Part shown: positions 31,516 to 43,391 of the stretch, piece by piece | Numbering within the stretch: the stretch's first letter is position 1 | Layout of the letters: each line of letters starts with the position of its first letter | NCBI RefSeq assembly: GCF_008831285.2 | Contig: NC_045149.1 | Location: 17,437,035 to 17,501,034, forward strand | Length of the DNA stretch: 64,000 bases | Origin: Nymphaea colorata | Lineage: Eukaryota > Streptophyta > Magnoliopsida > Nymphaeales > Nymphaeaceae | Direction: 5' to 3' | The notes under the pieces: generated by a model | The model's database searches: none | Seen by the model: only the letters and a program-made list of their open reading frames with translations | Told to the model about the DNA's origin: nothing | Made by a program: the position numbers and the translations under genes

Positions 31516-33194
31516 TGTAATCATGTCAGGATAGTGATCAGCAGGGTTAACTCAAGGCTCTTATTAAGAGATTCTAGAGTTCATTAGAAACAGAAATCTG
31601 TATGTAAATACTGTAGATTTATTATTTTTGTTAGTTCCATAAATGAGTTTATGGAATTTCATAAGCATATACTTGTTATTTGACGGCAATATTTTATAAA
31701 GATTCAACGTATTAGAATTTGAAAGGCATGGCAAACCATTCCGTTGGTGCAGCTGGGTCGTCCTTTTTACTGGGCCGTTTCAGAAAGGAATTGTATCGGA
31801 GGCAGGGAGAGTTATATGGAGTTATATGGACATTTCGCTATCGGTGGAAAACCGTCGTCAATTCCTATGACGACGGCAGCTGTCATGAATTCCTTGAGAT
31901 GCTATGCTGTTGATTGCCTGGATTCCTCGGCTTTATATTAGTTGAGAACCAGTGAAAGCGAAACTGATTATATACTTCATATTGGTGCATGAAATTTCTT
32001 AAGCAGGTCTTGTATAAAAAATGCAATCTGCGGAACTTTTTCATCTCTCTCTCTCTCGATGTTAAAGCCGATGAAAATTGAAAGATCCATTTCAGTAAAC
32101 GTAAAAGAATTAAAGCGAAGATCTTGATAAACCAAACAATTTATCGTTTGCCTGCTTTGTTTCTGCCGAACACGCTATCAATTTCTAATTTACATGGTCG
32201 TTGCAGGATCGTCAGCACATTCGGGGATTGAATATTCCAAGGACTTGTAACGTGCGGGAAAGAAAGAAAAATACAAAGGAGAAGAATATGCAGAACCGAT
32301 ATTTTCAGAGCTGTAGCACCTCTCATGCATTGTCAAAGATATCGTGTTTCTTTAACGCGAAAAAATGGAAAAATGAAGAACAGCAGACCAGACGAAAATT
32401 ACGATATCATTCAAAAAAAAAGAAAGAAATGTCCAGTTTTTCCCCGTTTTCAGAATAAACTATTATGTAATATTATTTAAAAATTTTCATGTTTTGTTTA
32501 ATATTTTAAACTTTAACAACTACTTTGGATTAATTTTGTTCATTGATTTGTAAGAAGATTAGTAGAAAACTCAAAATTTCATTATTACAATTATATTTCT
32601 TATGTTTTTTTTATCGTTTAAATTTTTGAGATTTTCTCAAAAAGAAAAAAAGAAGCTTCCCGATCATTAATACCCAACAAAAGGCTGACCGATGAAAGCC
32701 GTAAAACAATATTTGTAGCAATATTGCCAGCCCTTCTGAATTCCGATGGTAATTAATGCAAGGTCAGTGTCAGGACAGAAAATACATGCACAAACGCCAG
32801 TCATATGGTTTAGATTCACTGGTCTCTAGCTGCCTTTTAATAACAGTAATGTCCTCAGTTGTTTCATGGGATGCATTGAAACGGAATGCTGCTTCAAGTT
32901 TCAAGTAAATCTTATATTTCTCTTTTCATCTAAATAATTTGTTTTGTGGTGAGATCATGAAGCCGAAAATGCAATTTAATTCACATGAACATTGACAAGA
33001 GTAAGGTGCTTCCCTTACAGAAAAGGAACGAAAAGACAGTAAAAGATGCAATAATCTAATAAAGTACCGACATTCGTTAATAAGATACTATTCCATACAG
33101 CAAATAAGCAATGAAAAAGCAGTCAATATAAAAGAGGTCACCAAAGAGCGACAGTGAGAGAGATTCAGGGCCAATTTGTTAAATTTCCATCACT
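31516..33194. other. Intergenic, expansin 3' side
   Basis: Expansin 3' UTR followed by AT-rich spacer with homopolymer runs near 32405-32640. A few open frames of 60-85 codons show no recognisable motif. Nothing else is supported. Confidence 0.6.
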
Positions 33195-34673
33195 CTAACA
33201 TGGCTCCTTTCCAGCTCCCCACGCCTCAAGCTTGGCTTTGAAAGCATCAATGTCCATTTCGGGGGGCACTCTCACCTGTAGTGATTAAAAAAATTTACAT
33301 ATATTAGACTCTACATACATATATATATGAAAGAAATTGGTAAATAGAGCCTTTGTCTCCTCCTTTTTCATCCTAGCGTGGAATGAGTTACTTGGTAGGA
33401 GCTTAATTTACCCGAATTGTGTGGCAAACTTTTGTTTTTGTTCGATATTGATGCTCAAAGATTATGCTGAGGTCTTCATTCTCAAGCAGACGAAAAAGGT
33501 TGGAGGAGAGAGCCACTTCCTTTTGAATCACTGTGCTGATAAGCAATGAGCCGGCCATCTTTCTCACTTTGATGGTTGGCACGAAATCTTCGAGTCTTGC
33601 TTCTTCTTCTTCACTGTTCTCTATAAAACTATTGTTGTCGCCGTCGTCGTCAACCTCCTCCTCGTTGCAGCTGCCGTTGCTTTCCTTAGTCTCCAACAAG
33701 CACGGCCCTCGTCTTTCTCCTTTACTTTCATCGTTGGAGAAAACACCCCGAGGTAGCTCACCGGGAGCCGGAAGCACTTCCGAGGGCTTTAAACAGAAAA
33801 AGAAGGCATTGATTGAGCACAACAATCTTAAAGTTCCAAACAAAGAAAAGAAAAACAAAGTAAACCATCTTTGTTTGGAGCCAATGAAAGGTCGAAGAGC
33901 TCATCCGGTGTGCTTTTTTTCCTGGACATCTTAATTAATGTGCAAGTAGTGTCTGATCCCTCCATAATTTATGAGGGCATTACTATAATTTTGTGCCTTA
34001 ATCCTCGAATTTAAGAGGTGCGGATATCTCTTGTATTCTTGATTCCTAGTTTGTGAAAAACTCTGTGCAGCCATAAGGCGTAAGTTTTTGGTCTCCCAAC
34101 CAAATAAATCCTTTGTGTTTTCTTCTTCTTCTTCTCTTGATATCGTGAGAGAGAGAGACTGAGAGCGAGTTGTTCTTAACTAACTCAACAAAGTAAAATA
34201 ATCTGGGTTCTTGTTAGTGCTACTTGTAATGTGAAATTTTCCTCCCGGCGTTTGATGGAGCCTTTTATTTGAAAGAGAAACGGAGTAGTTCCCCTCTGTA
34301 GAACACAGCCATGAAGCACATGGGCACTAACTCGATGGTGGGTAGTATAACTCTCCCCAGCAAAGAGCGTGAGCGTCTTCCCTATCAAACATTTTCTAGA
34401 AAGAGAAATAAACAACGATAAGGCTTTAAATGGAGATGTTCCTCATCTGCAGAACGGTGTTTGAAGCCCTTAAGAGTAATGGTTCAGCATTCATCCTACC
34501 TTGCGGCCATCGGAAACCGGAAGCAGAGATCTGAGTTTCAAGTAGAGAATGTTTTGATGGAGGCGATGGAGGAGGAGGCGGTCGGAACGGGGTCTGCGAA
34601 TCCCCAGATATCGAACGGCCGGTAGAGGCTTACCAACGTCGGCTCCAACTTCTTCCTTCATGTTCATGACCAT
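33195..34673 (-). pseudogene. Divergent or decaying bHLH-type locus with ACT-like C-terminus
   Basis: Two exons join cleanly at the 3' end: 33412-33786 (125 codons) and 33195-33275 (26 aa and stop). They encode an acidic stretch followed by about 80 residues with the pattern of the ACT-like domain that ends plant bHLH proteins of the bHLH36/118/120 group (LSSNLFRLLENEDLSII, then KVCHTIRVRVPPEMDIDAFK). Upstream, 34500-34673 reads RLHQNILYLKLRSLLPVSDG, resembling bHLH helix 1, and 33866-33929 reads RKKSTPDELFDLSL, which could align with the loop and helix 2. The basic DNA-contact residues are poor, and the helix-2 piece does not join the ACT exon in phase. Either the upstream exons are wrongly modelled or the gene is degenerating. 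Coding potential of the two 3' exons is moderate. A truncated, non-DNA-binding bHLH partner is the alternative. Confidence 0.4.
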
Positions 34674-35075
34674 TAAAAATGAAAGATCAACAGATATGGA
34701 TGAAAGCAAAGAGAAGCACAGATTAATTTGGAGGGGAAGGAGCCATGTATATATAGAGAAAGAGGTAAAGAAAAAAAAGGTACCCACGAGGATCTCGAGG
34801 GCTCGGGTCCTCGGCGGCATTGCCACTAAGGAGCCTTCTAGCCTACCTGATGGGGCATCAGCCTTTTGCGTCACGATCAGACCCCACGTCAGATGAACTT
34901 ACATCAACTTTTATATATATATATATATATATAAGACCAGCTTTCAAATGCTAATTGCAATTTACTCATTTCAGGAAGTAGTTTTTCATGGCACTTTGTG
35001 AAATGGGATCTGCTATTGCTTGTTTCCGACGGCAACCTTGCTGCCATGGAGGGGCAAAAATAAGTTGGACATGCC

Positions 35076-35106
<31 letters not shown>

Positions 35107-37043
35107 TGGGCTTTTGGCAGTTAATTTTTGTGGGAAAAGTGGGGTGCTTTGCTCTTTTTTTTTTTATTCAGACTTATTTTTCTGGAAACAAGAAAACATA
35201 ATAAATCAATCGTTCCACCATATTGAAAATTTTTTCTAGCAAAGGGTGCGCAAGCATGCTAACTTGTATCTTCGTTTTCTGGCTCAAACATACAGAGTAT
35301 TTGGTCCGCCTGGTGGTGCGGAAAGAAATGTGCTGCCTGTTTGATTACCGTGGGTGCTATGTCCATACACGATATTATGGTGCGTGATACTAAGCTAAAA
35401 GTATATTAGGCATCTACTTAATCTTAGAAGGAACTTTCTTTCTCTTTGCTAGGCTGATAAGGAAGCGAGTGAGGTTGTCTTTTCCCTGCAAGCAAAGTAC
35501 TTGTTACTGGATTCTCATATTGAAGGATGATATAAGAGTTTCTTCAAACCGCAAGCCAATGCTTTGATTAGATCATTGGATTAGGCATATTTCTTCCAAT
35601 TTATACAAGCAACGAAACCAGCACATTTAACTCTTGACATCTCGTTTAGGTTGCGGCTGAATTCTCTAAATTCAAGTTCTTTGCAGTTCTGGGTACTCGA
35701 ATGTTATCTCATCCCACGTAGGGATGGCCCTTCTCTTTTGCGTGCTACACTTTTTCAAATTACAGAGTACCGAAGAAGCACGACTAGATGGTCAAAAGAT
35801 GCTGGGAAAAGGACAAACAAGAAATCACGTGGAGGGTTTCCCCGTCAGATCTTGTTTATAATTTCTAGTTAGCCGTACACTACAGACTAGGAAAGGAGCG
35901 CAGAGAACTGTATGAAATTTGATTAGCTAATCTCAAGAGTGGGAAATGAAGAAAAATATGGGCATTCAGATTTATCGTATGTTCGAATAATTCCTCGTCT
36001 TAAGAGTAAGAGAGGAAAAGAATATGAACGGCTCACGCATGCTACATATTTGGTTGTTCATACCTTTTTTCTCTCTCTCATTGTTAAAATATCGTCCATC
36101 AGGTCTCACGTGACAAACGATAAACAGCAATTTATATGATTCGTACATTTTTTCGATCCATGTATTCTATGAAACTATAAACTTTCTTTCATTTAGGTTA
36201 AAAAAAATGACTTTTTTTTATACTAAATCCTAGGGTGTAACTGTGAAAGACTTCTTTGCATGTAACATCTACCTATAACTAAGGTTTGCCTTTGAAAAGC
36301 GAAGGCTTTTGCATCGACTGACGCAGTCCATAGGACTTGAGAGCAAACACAACTAAATGGTGTGTCAGCCCTCTTAAATCAACAACGAATTGAAGGCAGG
36401 TCTTTCTTAGGCGCTGGAATAAAATGTTGACCACCCAACCAACAATGAATTACGGAGATCTCACTGGTCCGTCTCGTTTCTACAAGAGCCAGCATGATGT
36501 GCATTGAGCAACTATATGCACTCTTACTATCTCCTAGAACACATTCCGATAAAATTGGACTGGTATGAACTCTTATTACGTGCTAGGTATTGCCGTCCCA
36601 ATCAGAAGTTTGCATTTGGATCTCCTGAGGTTTCATATTATGAGCATATAAGCGAGCGTGTGCGCGCACATATATATATATATATGTACACACTCACGGC
36701 ACGCAAGTAAATGCACAGTACACGTAATAGCGACGATTAAAATGAACCCTCAGAGTATGCCAAAGGCGCGTTTGAGAAGGACGATATCACTAGGGTGTTC
36801 CTCTACCTCCATGGTGGTTTCACCACGGTAAAAGAACGTGCAGATGTCCTCAACAGGTTCCCCGTTCTATACTAACTTCTCGACTCTAGCAACGATTCCA
36901 TTTTTTTTAAATTCTACAATGACATTATGCCGAAAAAGAATATATTACACAGAGGAAATAAAGCAAAAAACTTTCAACTTATTAGTCGAAATTGCTAAGA
37001 CAGCAATGACCAATGCTATACTCGGCTCACGACACGAACTACT
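34674..37043. other. Intergenic, no supported gene
   Basis: AT-rich DNA with a (TA)n run at 34912-34933, T tracts near 35085-35107 and a short TA/GCGC-rich patch near 36655-36690. Open frames are short and unlike any family I know. I see no gene here. Confidence 0.6.
34912..34933. repeat. (TA)n microsatellite
   Basis: Pure TA dinucleotide run of 22 bases upstream of the bHLH-like locus. Confidence 0.95.
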
Positions 37044-40000
37044 CTAGCTTGCTGTCGAAGAATTGGGCTGAGGCAACCCCATCGCCGTAAAATACTCCTT
37101 CTCTGCTTCCGCCATCCGACCCTGGAACATTGTCCACTCGCTTCTACATCTCTCTCTAACCTGTAACTCCAAAAAAAACAGTTGGTCAAGCGAATGCACC
37201 CCTTTTGTAGGTCAAAGAAAAAGAAAGCCTCAACCCCCAACCCAAGGCTGAATGCATCATCGCATGTCCCCGATTGGTAATATCCTTTAGAATTGCCTCC
37301 CCAAGGTCAAGAACCTTGCAGTAAGGGACGTCCTCAAAGGGCTCTGAACTGTGACCGGATAATTCAGGTAATAAACTACCGTCTCCCCCAGGGCAAAACC
37401 CTAGTAGGACAAGCATATGAATCTCCTAAAAAGTAGTTTTTTTTTTTTTTTTTCTTTCCTGGCTAATAGTAACATACCCCTTCCCATGCTGCTTTTCCAT
37501 TCTTTGCTTGGCCCTGAAAGAGAAGAGAAAGTATAGCAGTAAGTCCAGCGATCCAATTATTCTTTTTCCAGAAAAAGAGTTTTATAGTTGAACATTTGTT
37601 ACCTGATTCCCAAGAGATGGAACGACCTGATGTACAATCCACTGGGAATCCACGACTCCTATTTTCTCATGTGCAGGCTGCACCATTTACATAAACAAAC
37701 TGAATATGTAAGTAAAGCGCATTCAACAATGTGAACGATATACAGGAAAGAGAAAAGTCGAATGCCCTATCCTATAGACAAATAAACAGATGAAGAATTA
37801 AACAACTCGGATGCAAGGTCGCAAAACCAGTGATTAGGGACTCGGCTTGGAGTGAATTGGTGAATATCACTTCGGGTCAAGTCAGTGCCTCTGGCCTGTT
37901 TTGACTACTTTTCATATAGAATATATTTATATATGTATATAACAGTGCTCTTCACTGTAACATTGATATATTGAAAGAATTCAATTACTAAATAAAGAAG
38001 AAAAGAGCAATTCAAATGTCTAACCTACCTACTCAGCTGGTAGGTCTAATATGCTGTGCTTTATTCCTTTCATTTTTTTTAGATAGGACTACTTGGAGAT
38101 ATGCCAAAACCTTGGAAGGACACCAGCTCGAGCCATGAACTGGAGGGAGGACCTTCAGAAAATAATGCAATGCTCAAATCATCTTCTTGGGTGCCACAGA
38201 CCAGGAGATAATCACATGAGGTGTAGCCAGAATGTGCATAATAATATACATGTATATATGAAATGCAAATTTTAGTAATATATTTATTGCAATTACATTA
38301 GTAGCACATATATATGCACCTTCTACGTAACATAATCACATCTGATGAAACACAGGCACATTCACCAAACACATCACTTACATAGCATGTTTCTGTAATC
38401 ATGTGACTCGACTGACTCAGCCGGGACATTCCAAAGACAATCTAGCCAATTCCTGATCCCTTTCTTGACCAGGTGGAGGACTAAGTCCCTGAGTCATTGA
38501 ATCAGTGAGTTTTTAAACACATCTCAGATGAGCTATTTGGAACTAGTTATGCCATGGTTGAGGTTTGCCTGACACAACGTTTTCTCTTTTTCCCTTCTCA
38601 ATGTGGCATTTTCAACTATCTTTCTTTAGACATGGCAACCTTAGAACATAAGCCTCTTATTGTAAAATTACTTTAACTGGACTTAATTTCCTTGTGATGT
38701 TACAATCTGATGATGTTCCCAGGAAGAATGATCTCCATAAAAAGTAGCACAAACTTACAAACTTCTATCCTTGGGAAAACGAAATGTTAAAAGTCTTCTA
38801 GAATAACGTGGAACAAAACTAAACTTAGAACACCTGACTCAGGCATGAGACACGTACTCCAATGGAAAAATAATAAGGGAAAATTAAGCACTTACATGGA
38901 CGCATTTTCTAAGAGCGAAATCTAGACCCCATCCATGAACCAAATCATTCTGCAATCAACGGAAACAACAGGTTCTCAGTCATAAATCGTGGACAAGTTA
39001 CTGCAAAAGAGAAAACAAGCAGATATACATACCTGAATCATGTGCCACACGCATCGCCATGCATCTCGAGAAAAGACAGGTGCCATTATTTCCACAAACC
39101 TGGACACAGAATTAAAATGATAAATAAATTGTTAATGCAAATCAGTAAGGAAAATTAATGCAAATACAGATTCATACGCTGCACATGGTGGCAAATGTGG
39201 ATCACTGCACCAACCAGGCCGCTCTTCCGTTACTCTGGGCAAAGAAATGTATGAACATTATTAGCCTTCCAGTAACAATCTACCAACTTCCACGCTTCTC
39301 CAGGTAATAGGAATAGGACAGATGATATCTCAATGTGAAATCATAGCAGCACATACTTGTGAACTTCACGGTCACCTCTTCTTTTGGTCATTTGCCATGT
39401 CAACCCTTTGTTTGGTTCTAGTCCAGGCTGTGATATCTCAAGTCCATGCTTTCTTACAAGTTCTATGTATCTGAACGCAAAACAGAAACCACTTTAAAAG
39501 GCTGAATCGCTTGCACAACAGTAACAACCTATAAATTTACCTTTCAGCATTGAAGTGCTCAACCCCCAAATCTTCATCCCAAATAAATATGTAGTCATAT
39601 GCTGCCACAATGTCTGGATGCAAAAATCTTTTTGCATACCACCTGAAACTCAATTGTCGATTATCAATGCTTCTTGTTTCTAGGCAGAACATTAACAGCG
39701 AGTAGAAAAGTCAAAACACCAACCATTTAGTTTGTTTTCTAGCACTAACATGAATTGCCCGCCTTGACCACTCAAACTCCTCCCATTCACTAGTTCGCCC
39801 ATCATAATGGAAGAGTAGAATGGTAAAATTTTCTGAGAACTGTCAAAACATAAGGTATCAAATAAATGAAAACACAAAAACAAATGAATAGGCTTATCCA
39901 GAATAATTAGATGAACCTTTTTCACGCAAGCATCTATATTGGCCTTTTGCTCATAACCAACAGTAAAGGTCACCAAGTACTTTGGTTTTGTCTGTAGATC

Positions 40001-40929
40001 CTGCACAAGAAAAAAAAAATGTACTCATTTAAACTCTAGAAATAGTGAAAGCATCAATTCCTCACGTCATGAGGAATGCCGACCAAGAACCATTCATCAA
40101 CCAGTAGAAAAAATGAGAAACTGATGAACAATGGAAACCAAAATAAAAACAGAATTTCTTCGTATTTCATACTCATTTTGCAAACATCAAAGTGCACGGT
40201 ACTATGTCACCTAAACCAAATTGGCAACAGGAACATATAAAGGACATAGACAAACAGGTGCATTCATTTTATATGAACCGAAACTCCAGACAATTCAAGG
40301 AATTGAATCATAAAAAACAAGTATAAATAAACATTTCCACATGGAACTAAGAAATTGTCATTAACAAACTAACCGTCCAGCCTATTGGACTCTCCAATGT
40401 GAGATCAGTTCATCAAAGGAAGAATGTGGTAAAAAACATCGTAAAGAAAAGGAATGCCATAAGTAGTAAAGTCTAAGGTCATCAGTCCTTCAGATTTGTC
40501 TTGTCATATACTTTGGCTTCACATAGAACAATTTACCCAAGCAGAAATAGTTGGATATGCACAACAAGGCCTAGTTAATTCCCAGTAAATCGGGAACAGC
40601 TTTCAAAGGAAAGGAGAAATGGCAATGACGGCTGCACAACGAGTCGAGCCAACTCGGGCTCGACTCGAACTTGCCCGTAGAAGCTCGCCTCGTTTATAAA
40701 CGAGTCGAGTTCGACCTCAAACTTAAGCTCGAGCCATTAAATGAGTCGAGTTTGAGTTGGAGGAACTCAATTCGTTTAAGCTCGACTCGACTCATTATGT
40801 ACCATTCAGTCGAGTGTGACCTTTAATTAGTGACACGAATATACAAATGAGTCTGTTAAAACTTACAAGTCAAGCAAAACTCATCCTCCTGTCTCAAAAT
40901 ATTTGTGGCGTCCGAATCTTTCAAAACCC

Positions 40930-40992
<63 letters not shown>

Positions 40993-43391
40993 AACAGCTT
41001 AGGATTTTTCTTTCGTTCGTCCATTGGGGTTAAGGTTTTGTCCTTCATCTTCCTCACGAGAGAGAGATGTTGGGCTGCAAAGCAAGGAGGGCTCTAGGAC
41101 TTGTCAGCGGCAACAAGGTTCTTCCTTCAACCTATGGAACGTTGGCTCCTTTAACAAAAATGTCCCAACTTGCAGCAATGTCTTGAAGATTCAAATCAAG
41201 GTCAATAAGCAGTCCAGCAAGATCGTCCCGCTTCAATACATTTGGGTATGAATCTACCATTGTGTCAATTCTCCCTCTAGTGGCTGCTCTTCTATCGACA
41301 TTTTCCTTTCGATTAAGATCGTTGATGTTTGATGTTTGCGTCAAGACATTTGGGCATGAATCTGCCATCGCCTTTTGTCCTAGAGCAGTATGGATTATCT
41401 TCTATCAATCTTTTCTTTTTGCTAATCTTTGCATTTTCTTTTTCAATTTTTGAATCGATTAAATTTTGTCCTCGAGAGCAATTTCAACTGACTCATTATG
41501 TCCCTTTTCTATAAGTATTTGTCTTCACTTTCTGCTTTTCAATGACCATAGAGGATAAACAAGTTTACACGAGCCGACGAGTCGAGCTCGAGCTCGAGCT
41601 CAAACACAGTCTTTCGAGTCAAGCTCGAGTTGGAGTCGTGAAGCTTGTGTCGAGCTCGAGCTGACTAGACATGAGTGGAGCCGAGCTTGAGCTCGAGGTC
41701 GGCTCGTGTGCAGCCCTAATGGCAATCCATAACATTTCCACACTGCTAACCTAATGGTTCAAATTTCTCCAATTCTCAGACCATCGAGCATCTGATGCTT
41801 CGTTTGTAAAAAGTAGGTGAAGCCTCTAAAGGCATTATTGGCCATATATAATGCAAAAAGAATTGCCAATATGCAAAACCATCCTAATCATAGGAAAGAT
41901 TGATGTTCTAAAACACTATACAGATCAAAGTTAATTTTCAAATTGCCACATCTATAGGGTAATGCATACAAGTGGAATGACAACAATGACATTTCAAGAC
42001 ATTGCCTAGGTGGTACCACAATTTATAGCAATAGGATAATGAAAAAGATCACATGACTTGTCTAGAAACTGCCAGCAGTCATCCATAGGGTCAAGTTTAT
42101 CAGTGCATGTACACAGTTAGCCGTTTAGGGGAAAATGGGGAATCGTGAAATTCGATAGACCATTATTATGTTTGACTTATCTTATATCATATTCACATAG
42201 AAGCATAGTACCACAGGCCATAGGAAATGAGAATGGAAAAAAAAAAATAAACAAGAACCATGTATTATCTTTAGGCACACACCTCACTGGGCTTACCCCA
42301 CAATCTGCGTAAATAAAGGTCTGATTCAGAGACAACAATGCCAGGGGGAAGAGTCTCTGCGCCACGTGGATTTGATGGAACATAAATCTGCATTATATCC
42401 AAAAAAAGAATCATCCAAAGTTTCACAAGACACCAAACATGCAAATGAAATCACTTCCTAAGAAAGAAAATGCACGAATGTTTATTTGGATGGTAAACAA
42501 GACGTGACAATCAAACATGTCTTAGCGGCCTCTCCTCATGCTTCTTTATTTATCTGTAGATGTGTGCTTGCATGTGCATATTGGCTCTTGTTGAGAAGGA
42601 ATGACTTTCATCGAATACGGCTTTCCACAGAATTCTATGTCCACGAATGCTCTCACCAGTTGTATGGAAAAACACATATAATTCATTTCCCTTGGCATGT
42701 CTAAGACACCACTTTTTGCATGCCAGCTCATTCACAAGTCAAATTCTAGACATGACAAGGAAGAAAGATCAACTTGAAAAAATACTACCTATCTTCCGCA
42801 TGATAGCAGAAGCTAAAGTTATCTAGGATCCAACAATAGACATACCTTCGAAGTATCATTCATGACGTGGATAGTACGATTTTGAGATGTCCAAGCATGA
42901 TTTAACAATGTCTGTGTGGTTAATCCAGAGTTTCGTTCCTCAATGTAAGAAAGGTCAATGGAAGGCAAAAGGCTAGATGGAAAGTTAAACTGTAAAAACA
43001 AGATCACATGTAGACATCTCAGTGCTCGAACACACACAAGAAATGCAAATGATAAACCAAAAGAGTCCAGCATCATGCAGAAAGACAAAAAAATATACAA
43101 TAACTTCATTATACCTTTGTCAAAGAAACTGTAGGGAAAGAAATTCCTATTAGAAAGCCAAACACAACTCCAAACAAACTTGTAATGATGAGTCTCATCG
43201 TCTCATTCGGTTTTCTGATTATGCTGCTGGATGGAAAATAAAAGCAACAAAAGCATTTTTCAATTAGAACAATAGTTGGCAGAAAGTTAATCCAAGAATA
43301 TAAATCAACTTAAAGTAAAACATACAAAATATAGGCTGGCAACTAAATGCAATATCTCGTACCTACGGCCACCATTACCCATCTTGCTCAT
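37044..43391 (-). CDS. DUF707 family protein, predicted type II membrane protein
   Basis: Exons: 43363-43391, 43115-43226, 42846-42989, 42283-42387, 39917-40000, 39724-39839, 39541-39642, 39357-39470, 39178-39234, 39033-39099, 38896-38949, 37603-37677, 37478-37513, 37044-37160. They give 403 aa with every phase closing. A single hydrophobic segment at about residues 19-46 (RLIITSLFGVVFGFLIGISF) after a short basic N-terminus suggests a signal anchor with the bulk of the protein in the lumen. The body carries DUF707 hallmarks: PKYLVTFTVGYEQKANIDACVKK, FTILLFHYDGRTSEWEEFEW, KWWYAKRFLHPDIV, FIWDEDLGVEHFNAERYIE, GWCSDPHLPPCAAFVEIMAP and DSQWIVHQVVPSLG. The DEDLG motif in a mixed alpha/beta context hints at a glycosyltransferase-like fold, but the activity of this family is unproven. 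The intron at 40001-42282 hosts a transposon. Exon 2 has a tandem NAGNAG acceptor, so one serine is optional. Confidence 0.94.
37815..38515. mobile_element. Possible repeat insertion with 'gactcgg/tgagtc' ends
   Basis: Within a DUF707 intron, one end reads accagtgattagggactcgg, and the other contains ccctgagtcattgaatcagtgag, roughly its inverse. Similar strings occur at 60.8-60.97 kb, suggesting a dispersed repeat family. Boundaries are approximate, and no target duplication was confirmed. Confidence 0.3.
40627..41718. mobile_element. Non-autonomous hAT-like DNA transposon
   Basis: A 1092-bp insertion in a DUF707 intron flanked on both sides by the same 8 bases, ATGGCAAT (40619-40626 and 41719-41726). 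Eight-base target duplications are typical of hAT elements. The ends are short inverted repeats: left gacggctgcacaacgag, right (reverse complement) tagggctgcacacgag. Both subterminal regions are packed with GAGTCGAG/CTCGACTC and GAGCTCGAGCTCG motifs, as expected of clustered transposase-binding sites. The interior has no transposase. It contains a (TC)n microsatellite at 40933-40989 and a 39-codon open frame from 41067 that may be captured host sequence. The perfect target duplication indicates a fairly recent insertion. Confidence 0.8.
40933..40989. repeat. (TC)n microsatellite inside the hAT-like element
   Basis: About 28 uninterrupted TC units in the internal part of the transposon. Confidence 0.95.
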
